From DATKRB01 sp963794215 (lineage in GTDB: Bacteria; Actinomycetota; Acidimicrobiia; Acidimicrobiales; RAAP-2), in contig CAWCCQ010000001.1 in assembly GCA_963794215.1 (NCBI GenBank), forward strand, positions 372,001 through 436,000: a DNA stretch of 64,000 bases, given 5' to 3'. The notes beneath the pieces are model-generated. The model was not told the origin of the DNA, ran no database searches, and worked only from the letters and a program-made list of their open reading frames with translations. The position numbers were made by a program, and so were the translations under genes. Positions 56,456 to 64,000 of this stretch are shown one piece after another (position 1 is the stretch's first letter; every line of letters begins with the position of its first letter).

Positions 56456-58697
56456 TCCGACTTGGGCTACGCCTGACATTGGGCAGCGGCCGCGAGGCAC
56501 TGCTGCGTGTCCTCGTCACCGCGGTGGCCGTCGCCCTCGGTGTCGGTCTGTTGCTAGCCGCCCTGGCCGGTGTCAACGGTCTGCAGGCTCAAACTGACCG
56601 TGGTGCCTGGCTCGACACCTCGGCGCAGACATGGCCATCAGCCTCCGTCGGCTCGACATCGAACCGGTTGTGGTGGCTATCGAGTACCGACCAGTTCGGC
56701 AAGCAGGCGATCGATCAAGTCGATCTCGCCGCTGCCGGACCGAATGCTCCCGTGCCGCCGGGGATTCCCCACTTACACGGACCGGGTGAGTACTACGCGT
56801 CGCCCGCCCTGACAGCGCTCCTGCAATCCGAACCGGCGGACGAGCTTCGTGACCGCTATCCGGGGCACCAAATTGGGACCATCGGCGCGACGGCTCTGCC
56901 ATCCCCCAACTCGCTGATCATCGTCATCGGCCACACCGCACACCAGCTCTCGCTGGCACCGGGAGCGGTCGAGGTCGGAACCATCCAACGCACGCCGAGC
57001 AATTGCTATGCCTGTCAGAACTCCGTTGGGAGCGGCTCCGTTCTGCAGTTCATTCTGGCGGGCGGGGCCGTCGCGCTCTTTCTGCCAGTGTTGATCTTGA
57101 TCGCAACCGCCAGCCGACTGTCGGCGGCGCGACGCGAGCAGCGCTTTGCCGCGATGCGCCTCGTCGGCGCCACGCCGCGTCAGGTATCGGTGGTCTCGGC
57201 CGTGGAGGCAGCGGTTGCGGGCGTTGCGGGCGTTGCAGTCGGCTTCGCACTCTTCTTCGCCTTCCGACCGCTGTTCTACCACGTGTCGTTCACCGGAGCT
57301 CCCCTCGCCCCGGGCGATCTCTCGCTGCACTGGGCCGACATCGTGCTCGCCGTAATCGGCGTCCCGGTCGCCGCGGTCGTGTCGGCTCGCCTCGCGCTTC
57401 GGCGTGTCCAGATATCGCCGCTTGGCGTGACCCGCCGAACCTCGTCCCGTCCGCCGCGGATTGCCCGGATCGTCCCATTACTGGCTGGCGTCGCCCTGCT
57501 CGCGTACTTCGACGCCGCAGGAAAACCGGGCAGCAATGGCGGTCAGCTTCTCGAGCTGCTCGTGGGCTTCGTGCTCCTCATTGTGGGACTCGTTCTCGCT
57601 GGACCCTGGGTCACGACGGCGGGTTCACGACTAATGGTGAAGCGGGCCAATCGTCCCGCCACGCTCATCGCCGTCGTCGCCTCCTCGACAATCCTAAGGC
57701 GGCCTTCCGTTTCATCAGTGGTCTGGTGATTGCCCTCTTCGTCACAAGTGCACTGATCGGGGCACTCAACTCGATCGCCGCCGATGCCAGCTCCTCCGGC
57801 GGAGGGAGCGCAGGGCAACACACCCTCGCCGACCCGTTCTGCAGCTTCTCGACGTCGAATTGCCCCGCTTCCGCCCACGTTCCTTCCGTCTCAAGTCGGG
57901 TGCTTACCGAGCTGCGGACGACGCTCGGCGTGCGAGCGGTAACGGTGCTCCACCAGAGTGCGTCCCACGGCCCGCTGAGGAACTCGTTTGGGCTCGTCGC
58001 CTGCGACCAGCTGGCGAAGACGCCCGCGATCGGCAAGTGCGTTCGGGGAGCGACAGTGGCAAGTATCGGCTATTTCCTTTCGAACCTCCTTGGGCACAAC
58101 TCCCACGCGTCGTCAACGGTCTGGCCGTCGGCTCACCTGTCAGTGGCGGAGGTCACGAGGCTGCCGGTCGACGCGGTTGTTGTCGCCACGAACGGTTCGT
58201 CGAGTGCAATTGAACGAGCACGGACGACGCTCGAACGGGTCTTTCCCTTCCAAGGACGGGGGGTCGCAGTCGACGCATTCGATCCGTCAACGGCGCGCCT
58301 CCTCGCGATGATCCAGGACATGACCGACGTGGTCATCGTGGCGAGTCTCGTCATCGCCGCCTGCAGTCTCGCTGTGAGCATCGCTACCGGGCTCGGCGAG
58401 CGGAAGCGCCCGTTCAGTTTGCTCAGGCTCACCGGCGTTTCCACCGCGCTCTTGCACCGCGTCGTCGTCCTGGAGAGCGCACTGCCCCTCCTCCTCGTCG
58501 CCGCGGTGTCGATCGTCGTTGGTCTGGCTTCTGCTGCGCTCTATCTCCACTCCCAGGTCGACGTCGCGTTCAGCATCCCCGGCATTGCCTACTGGACGAC
58601 GGTCCTCATCGGACTTGCGGCTTCGCTTGCGATCATCGCCTCGACGTTCCCGATCCTCAATCGCATCACGGGACCTGAAGTCGCACGAAACGACTAA
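56452..58697 (+). CDS. FtsX-type ABC transporter permease (one frameshift)
   Basis: About 748 residues. Starts IRLGLRLTLGSGREALLRVL and has a first bundle near 205-410 with EQRFAAMRLVGATPRQVSVV. After a frame change near 57670 the second half continues RRLLDNPKAAFRFISGLVIAL, a Cys-containing extracytoplasmic domain and a final bundle with GERKRPFSLLRLTGVSTALL. The frameshift falls in a cytoplasmic loop between conserved parts. Part of the PadR-ATPase-permease operon, starting at the ATGA overlap. Confidence 0.8.
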
Positions 58698-59016
58698 TAC
58701 AGCGCGTCCGAGACGGCTGTGCCGTTGGTCTGGTCGAACGGCAGTCGATGGCCCAGACGTGGTTGGTCGAAGCCTAATGCCGCCGGTGACCGGCGACCCG
58801 ACCCTCGAGCGCCACGTAGCCTTCCTCGTGATCCGAAGTCTCTCGTCACGACAGAGGTGCGCGATGCGCTTGTCGGGTCCATTGGGATGGCCCGAACCAG
58901 CCGGGCTCGTCGAGGGCTGGTTCCCCTAGTTGGTGGACCGCTCGCTGCGCCAGCGGACCCCGCCCGACAGCGAGCCCATGCGCCGCGGTCCGTGTTCCCA
59001 CGAACCTGTCCGACCG
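58698..59016. other. Gap between convergent genes
   Basis: About 320 bases; nothing recognised. Confidence 0.45.
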
Positions 59017-59553
59017 TCACTCGAAGGCGTGGGCGCCCGATCGCCACGTCCGATTGAGGTCGGAGCCGTCGAGGAAGCGCCGGTCCAGCTCCAAGATGAC
59101 CATGCCATGAGCGAATGCCCACAGCGCCTGGCCACCGTAGGGATCACCGGTGGCGAGGAGGAAGGGCTCTCCGGCCCAGTTCTCTAAACCCGAGGCGAGC
59201 TCGGCGCGAGGCAAGGGACCGGAGGTCATGAGCCGATAGAGGTTGGGCTTGGCCAGAGCCGCTGCCCGGTACGATGCGAGGAGCGCTGCCGCCGGGCTCC
59301 GTCGGCCAGGATGAGTCACCGCACGGTGCATCACGTGACCGATCTCCAGCAGACCTTCTTCGATCAGGGCGATCTCGACCGCCCGCTTGCCCGCGAAGTG
59401 CTTGTAGAGAGAGGGCGCCCGGATGTTTAGGGCTGCGCCGAGCCGGCGCATCGTGAGCGCCTCGGGCCCCTCCGTCTCCAAGATCTGGCGGGCAGCTTGG
59501 ACGATCTGCGCTGAGCGACCGGTCCGTCCGATGGGGGCGGGAGCTTTGCTCAA
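59017..59553 (-). CDS. TetR-family regulator with WHG-type C-terminal domain
   Basis: 178 residues. HTH in SAQIVQAARQILETEGPEAL and MRRLGAALNIRAPSLYKHFA. The C-terminal part (LYRLMTSGPLPRAEL, ALWAFAHGMVILELD) matches the WHG-type TetR ligand domain. It overlaps the nitroreductase-family gene by ATGA at 59550-59553, so both are one operon, probably repressed through the palindromic operator at 60056-60104. Confidence 0.88.
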   Translation of the reverse strand: MSKAPAPIGRTGRSAQIVQAARQILETEGPEALTMRRLGAALNIRAPSLYKHFAGKRAVEIALIEEGLLEIGHVMHRAVTHPGRRSPAAALLASYRAAALAKPNLYRLMTSGPLPRAELASGLENWAGEPFLLATGDPYGGQALWAFAHGMVILELDRRFLDGSDLNRTWRSGAHAFE

Positions 59554-60011
59554 CGGGCACCGAGCTCCAAACGGAAGACAGGATGACGGTCGGCCACAGT
59601 CCGGATCTCTTCGTCTGTGGAGGCGGCCGAGATACCGTCGAAGAACACACCGACCTCTGCCTTCCAGCGTCGCAGGTACTCGCGCAACACCGGAATCTTC
59701 TCGGCGCCGACCAGCTCGTGAGCGATCCGGTGCTCTCGGCGCCGGCCGAGCAGGAGGTCAAGCTGTCCGTCGGCCGCCCGGACGTTTCGGACCCATTCGG
59801 CCTCGCCACGGGGAGCCACAAGGTATTCCGATCCGTCGAACTTAAGCAGGTTCACCGGCACGTGCCGTGGGATGCCCGACTGCCGGCCTGGCACCTCGAG
59901 GACGCGGCTCCCGAGGACGCTTACCCCCATGCGTGTCAGTCGGGCCACCGACCGGTTGAATACATGTCGGGTGAACCATCCGGGTCGGCGGTAGTGCACC
60001 GATGTCGTCAT
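59550..60011 (-). CDS. Deazaflavin (F420)-dependent nitroreductase family protein
   Basis: 153 residues: RLTRMGVSVLGSRVLEVPGR and PRHVPVNLLKFDGSEYLVAP followed by GEAEWVRNVRAADGQLDLLL are the core of the Ddn/DUF385-type split beta-barrel. These proteins bind F420 and reduce nitro- or quinone-type compounds, or have unknown targets. F420 dependence is inferred from the family. First gene of an operon with its TetR regulator. Confidence 0.85.
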   Translation of the reverse strand: MTTSVHYRRPGWFTRHVFNRSVARLTRMGVSVLGSRVLEVPGRQSGIPRHVPVNLLKFDGSEYLVAPRGEAEWVRNVRAADGQLDLLLGRRREHRIAHELVGAEKIPVLREYLRRWKAEVGVFFDGISAASTDEEIRTVADRHPVFRLELGAR

Positions 60012-60055
60012 GACGTGTTCCTCGTCTCATTGTGTCGCCCAGCGATGGGCCCGAC

Positions 60056-60104
60056 GGGAGGCTAACACTGTTAGCCTCCCGTCGGCTACCGGTGTTAGCC
60101 TCCC
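60056..60104 (-). promoter_or_regulatory. Long palindromic operator upstream of the nitroreductase/TetR operon
   Basis: GGGAGGCTAACA-C-TGTTAGCCTCCC at 60056-60080 is a perfect 25-base palindrome. A second, imperfect copy covers 60084-60104 (GGCTACCGGTGTTAGCC, then TCCC). The centres are 24 bp apart and they lie 45-93 bases before the start codon at 60011. Confidence 0.75.
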
Positions 60105-60352
60105 AGAGTGAGCCATGGGGCGTGCACCTTCGGGATTTAAAGTCCGCAGGGTCGGGTACCGGCTGGCACATTGCAGCTGCCAGGCGCAGAAGCACCTCCC
60201 TTGCAGGTCGTCGGCGCCCCGAAACAACTCGCTGCGCGGCGACGCGACCAAATGAGCCTTCGCGATCTGCTAACAGTGACACTCCCGGCTCGCTCTCGCG
60301 GCTTGGATAGCCAACCGGGCGGGATGATATTCGCCCGTTCGGCCCAACGATG
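60105..60352. other. Gap
   Basis: About 250 bases with no gene. Confidence 0.4.
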
Positions 60353-60770
60353 CTACGTCGTTCGGAGGAGGTCTCGCGGCTTGGATCGGGACGCCACCAT
60401 CGCTGGCACGACGGCGATGCGGTTCGCAACGAGCAATACTCCCGTCATCAAGAGAGCGATGAGCCAGATCAGTACGACGGAAACCGGCACAGCGCCTGGA
60501 TTGTTTGCGAATGCGTGCCATACGACCCGGCGGACCAACACTCCTGGTGGGATGCATCACAATGCCCCCTACGGCCACCGCGGTAGCCTGCCAGGCCACG
60601 ACGGAGGCGACCTGGCCGTTCACGCATCCGACCACCTTCAATAGAACGACCTCTTGTCGGCGAAGACACCGCCAAATAAGAGTGGGAAGTTGACCGCCTC
60701 GCCAAAGGTGATGAGTGAGGTTGAGGTGACGGCGAGGGCGCCGCCGTCGGGGACGGTCTCTACGTGTCAC
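60353..60770 (-). pseudogene. Remnant of an FtsX-type permease C-terminus
   Basis: TSLITFGEAVNFPLLFGGVF, then VNGQVASVVAWQATAVAVGG and, in another frame, VRRVVWHAFANNPGAVPVSV to the end PAMVASRSKPRDLLRTT correspond in order to the last about 160 residues of the permease at 51126-53540 (TSLVNFGEAVNFPLILGFVL; ARRQPVAQLLRTE). Several frame breaks and missing segments. Confidence 0.7.
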
Positions 60771-61389
60771 GTGGGCCATTCGGGGCACACCTGTTCCGTC
60801 TGGCCAGGATTTTGGCCGACGAGGCACGGCAGGGCTAATCGCGTCGGAAATCCTAGTGGGGGGGCCTCCAGAGACAGCGTTGGCAACTGTGCTTGGCGGA
60901 CCTCCGTTTCCGCCTCATTTCGCTCCTGACCAGGGCCACGCGTCGGGCCCGTCAGGCACTTGGTAGGCGAGCTGCATGGCCACCTCACCGCCGAGCGAAC
61001 CGCCCACCGAGGTGACGCGTTCTCCATCCGGACCGCCCAAAGTCCCGGCGTCCCCGGCCTCCTCGCTGTGATCGAAGAATTACCCGATCTGGGTGAGGCG
61101 GAATCTCCCACACGTTCGATCAGCTGGGAGCGAGGCGGGCACCAGTGCAGCCTCCGTGAGTGTTTGGGAGGTGATGGTTTCGGGATTCTTTGGATCAGGC
61201 AAACCATCCAACCGCCTCTCGCTCAGCGGCGCTGGCGCGGAGCGGGCTCTCTACGAACCGACATCGTGTCGCTTAGGACCGGTGATGTCCTTCTGGCCGC
61301 CGTCCTGAAAGCCTCGTCAGCTCGCAGGTAACTCCCCACCGAACCAACTACCAAATCAATCCACCACAACACCTGAAGGAGGCTCGATC
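60771..61389. other. Gap without a supported gene
   Basis: About 620 bases; open frames (for example plus 60960-61331) have no ribosome site or recognisable domain. GGAGGCTCGATC precedes the next gene. Confidence 0.45.
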
Positions 61390-61920
61390 ATGGCTGTTGA
61401 CACGTTACTAGCCTACTGTGGCGTCTACGCCAAGGCTGAAGACGCTCTGGCCGACTATGACGCGGTCCGCGCCCTGCACTCCGAACTCGGGCTCATCGAC
61501 GCCTATGACGCGGCCGTCGTGGAACGCAATCCTGACGGCAAGGTCAAGATCCTGGCCAAGCATGAGACGCCCACCCGCGTGGGTGGCGTGCTCGGCGGTA
61601 GCGTAGGCCTTGCCACTGGGTTGGTGATCGCCCTGTTCCCTGCGGCCGCCATCGGCGGAGGCCTTCTTCTCGTTACCGGGGGCGGGGGTGCGGTCCTCGG
61701 AGCGGTGGCCGGGCACGCGGCCGCCGGCATGAGCCGAAATGATTTGAAGGAACTGGGCGAGAGCCTGGACAATGGTCAGGCTGGCCTCGTCGTCGTCGCC
61801 GTCGCCGATATGGAAGCGAGCATCAACGCAGCCATGAAGCATGCCGAGAAGGTTCAGGCCAAGGAGTTGAAGGCTGATCAGAAGGCGCTCGAGGAGGAGA
61901 TCAAGGACGCCTCCACCTAG
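61390..61920 (+). CDS. DUF1269-family membrane-associated protein
   Basis: 176 residues behind AAGGAGG. AVDTLLAYCGVYAKAEDALA and IDAYDAAVVERNPDGKVKIL form the DUF1269 N-terminal domain. A Gly/Ala-rich double hydrophobic hairpin (GVLGGSVGLATGLVIALFPA, LLLVTGGGGAVLGAVAGHAA) at about 65-118 is followed by a second globular part and a Lys/Glu-rich C-terminal coiled-coil-like helix (VQAKELKADQKALEEEIK). Related proteins are often linked to stress responses; the function is unknown. Confidence 0.8.
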   Translation: MAVDTLLAYCGVYAKAEDALADYDAVRALHSELGLIDAYDAAVVERNPDGKVKILAKHETPTRVGGVLGGSVGLATGLVIALFPAAAIGGGLLLVTGGGGAVLGAVAGHAAAGMSRNDLKELGESLDNGQAGLVVVAVADMEASINAAMKHAEKVQAKELKADQKALEEEIKDAST

Positions 61921-62303
61921 GACGGAGCCCAAATGCGGCGACGTCGGCCCCAGCGGACACAGTTCACCTCCCCGGCGAGGTGGGCGATCTGGGTCCGGCC
62001 GTCGCCACCCCCGCGTGGCAACGGCGTGTATTCATGTCCGCTTCCAAAATGACTGAACGCGTCGTTGTCAGCTCATGACGCGGCCGCACCGACCGTCAGA
62101 GACGGCCTGGAGGGGGACGAACCGCCGTCCCACCAATTGGGTTTCGCTGGCCAAAGGTGTAACCCGATTACCGGGCGCAATCCGATTGCTCGATCTTGTA
62201 CACGACACCTCTGCGCCGCAATTAGGCGGTTGGAGGGTAGACATTAGCGGGTGTGCAGGCTAGACAATGGAACCAGTTACGCCTGACGACGAGGAGGAGT
62301 TGG
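61921..62303. other. Gap without a supported gene
   Basis: About 380 bases between two plus-strand genes; nothing recognised apart from the ribosome site GAGGAGG just before 62304. Confidence 0.45.
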
Positions 62304-62708
62304 ATGCTCGCATACATCTACCCACAGGCCAGCATCTTCTGGTCAATGCTGTACTTCTTCCTCTTCTTCATCTGGATCTGGATACTGGTCACCGTTTTCA
62401 TCGACATCTTTCGAAGTCCAGACCTGAGTGGCTGGATCAAGGCTCTCTGGGTCATCTTCGTGATCGTTCTCCCGTACCTCGGCGTGTTCGTCTACCTCAT
62501 CGCCCGAGGTGGAAAGATGCAAGAGCGCAAGCTACAGGAGGCTGCGCAGCAAAAGACCGCCTTCGACCAATACGTCCGGGAGACCGCGACAAACTCGAGA
62601 AGCGACGTCGCCTCCGAACTGGGCAAGCTTGCCGAGCTCAAGACCCAGGGTGTTCTGACCGACGCCGAGTTCGAGGCACAAAAGGCCAAGATCCTGGCGA
62701 CTAGCTGA
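62304..62708 (+). CDS. PLDc_N - SHOCT domain membrane protein
   Basis: 134 residues from ATG 62304 (MLAYIYPQASIFWSMLYFFL) after GAGGAGG. Two membrane helices at about 8-34 and 43-66 with the FRSPDLSGWIKALWVIFVIVLPYLGVF pattern (split here as FRSPDLSG and WVIFVIVLPYLGVF) are PLDc_N-type. The C-terminal about 30 residues (LGKLAELKTQGVLTDAEFEA) are a SHOCT short helical domain. Such proteins are thought to aid oligomerisation or membrane stress sensing; exact role unknown. Confidence 0.8.
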   Translation: MLAYIYPQASIFWSMLYFFLFFIWIWILVTVFIDIFRSPDLSGWIKALWVIFVIVLPYLGVFVYLIARGGKMQERKLQEAAQQKTAFDQYVRETATNSRSDVASELGKLAELKTQGVLTDAEFEAQKAKILATS

Positions 62709-62931
62709 ACAGCTCCCTCAGAGCTCCTCGCCGATGCGACAGCCGCATTGGGCAGTCGACCGAAGAGGGCCGCGCCGTCACGCCTGACGTGTCCGCTGCG
62801 GAATAGATGGCCGTGGTGGTGCGCCGCCGTCCTGAACCTCGACCGACAACCCAATAGCCGATCGAACAACGATCCGGCGCACCTCACAGGCCCACTGGGC
62901 AGGTAGATCGTCCGCAGGGAGAGCAGAGCCA

Positions 62932-64000
62932 TGGCCAACGATGTCGAAACCGGGAGGATGGCTCCGTCGCTCCGACGCATGTTACTTCCACTCGCGCTGG
63001 CCCAGTTCATCTGCAGCTTCGCTGGCTCCAACATGAACGTGATGATCAACGACATCAGTCAGGATCTCCATACGACGGTACAGGGCGTTCAGATCGCCAT
63101 CACCCTCTTCCTACTGGTCATGGCTGCGCTCATGATTCCGGGCGGCAAGCTGACCGATCGCTGGGGCCGAAAGCGCTGCTTCACGATGGGACTCTCCATC
63201 TACGCAGTTGGAGCCGTGCTCAGTGCCGTCGCTCCCGGCCTAGGGGTCCTGATCCTCGGGAACTCGATCCTCGAAGGTGTGGGCACTGCGCTCCTGATCC
63301 CCCCCGTGTACATCCTCACGACCATGCTGTTCCACGATCTCAGGTCGCGGGCCCAAGCGTTCGGCATCATCAGCGGAATGGGCGGGATCGGCGCCGCCGC
63401 TGGTCCGCTCATCGGAGGGTTCATCACCACGGCGGTCACCTGGCGGGCTGCCTTCGTCTTTCAGGCACTCGTCGTCGTCATCATCGTGGTCCTCGGTCGT
63501 CGGATCGAGGATCCGCTGCCAGCGGACCCCACTCGCCCGTTCGACACGGTAGGGGCGATCCTGTCGGCGGCCGGGCTGGTGACCCTAGTCCTGGGCATCC
63601 TGGCGGCCGACAACAACCTCGCTCTGTGCGCACTCCTCATCGTGGTCGGGGCGCTCATCCTCGTCGGGTTCTTCGCCTGGGTCCGGAGCCGTGAGCATGC
63701 CGGGAAGGAAGCGCTGCTCTCCACCAAGCTCTTTCGCGGGCGCACATCAAACCTCGGGTTGATCACGCAGAACGTGCAGTGGCTGATGCTCATGGGAACG
63801 TCGTTCGTCGTCTCGGGCTATCTCCAGGTCGTGCGGGGATACAGCGCCATCAAGACCGGCGTGATTTTCACCGCCGCCACCGTGGGCATTCTCGTGGCCT
63901 CGCTGGCCGCTGGTACTCTCGCAAAGCGCTTCCAACAGCGGACACTGATTCTGATCGGCTTTGTCACCACGATCGCCGGCGTGGCATTCCTTCTCCTGAT
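62932..64000 (+). CDS. MFS multidrug exporter (DHA2/EmrB type), cut by window edge
   Basis: ATG 62932 (MANDVETGRMAPSLRRMLLP) after GGGAGAG; the frame stays open to base 64000, so at least about 356 residues. Membrane helices begin LALAQFICSFAGSNMNVMIN. GGKLTDRWGRKRCFTMGLSI is the loop 2-3 motif A and GGIGAAAGPLIGGFITTAVTW the antiporter motif C, which identifies an exporter. The early length and helix count point to the 14-helix DHA2 group. Proton-driven export of drugs or metabolites. Confidence 0.9.

Noticed and set aside
57600..57720. Programmed frameshift in the FtsX permease
   Set aside because: No slippery heptamer or downstream pseudoknot is evident, and many other genes in the window have similar one-base breaks.
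60960..61331. Open frame of 123 codons before the DUF1269 gene
   Set aside because: No domain or ribosome site; part of a gap after a decayed permease.

Overview
The window is high-GC, actinobacterial-type DNA. It carries SARP/AfsR-like regulators, an F420-type (deazaflavin) nitroreductase family protein, a SCO4226/DUF4242-type protein, BTAD, PadR and WHG-type TetR regulators, GTG starts and apparently leaderless promoters. A soil or sediment actinobacterium, possibly an uncultured acidimicrobium, fits best, but no marker gene or rRNA is present to fix this. No tRNA, rRNA, CRISPR array or replication origin was seen.

Layout. 0-9 kb: OsmC-family fragment, damaged FAD oxidoreductase, large wHTH/NB-ARC regulator, and a minus-strand rhodanese-cupin-hydrolase operon next to a DUF1059 gene and a SARP-type activator. 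The two promoter regions around the SARP gene carry 11-bp phased TTGGC repeats, the geometry of SARP binding sites. 9-14 kb: HD-GYP/LuxR regulator, then a DUF4242-methyltransferase-FAD oxidoreductase operon read divergently from a TetR gene. 14-19 kb: adenosine deaminase, small conserved proteins, homocysteine methyltransferase, and a 5'-truncated esterase. 19.8-25.4 kb: insertion-sequence island (decayed IS110, frameshifted IS256 with terminal repeats, intact IS110, intact IS1380). 25.6-31 kb: VOC gene between direct repeats, a membrane-anchored protein with two aspartic protease half-sites, a decayed quinone reductase, and a MOSC-reductase-ferredoxin fusion. 31-36.4 kb: six co-directional genes forming a redox/detoxification operon. 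37-44 kb: ABC permease, DMT exporter, acetyltransferase. 45-50 kb: anchored GH12-like protein, TetR/SDR divergent pair. 50.5-60.8 kb: FtsX-type permease genes, a PadR-ATPase-permease operon, a TetR/deazaflavin nitroreductase operon under a long palindromic operator, and remnants of transporters. 61-64 kb: DUF1269 protein, PLDc_N-SHOCT protein, and the start of an MFS exporter.

A strong general feature is the number of single-base frameshifts inside otherwise well-conserved genes (about 20 lesions), while several 2.4-2.5 kb genes are intact. Some of these are probably sequence errors and others, with several lesions or missing parts, are real decay. Coordinates of frameshifted genes below span the reconstructed gene.
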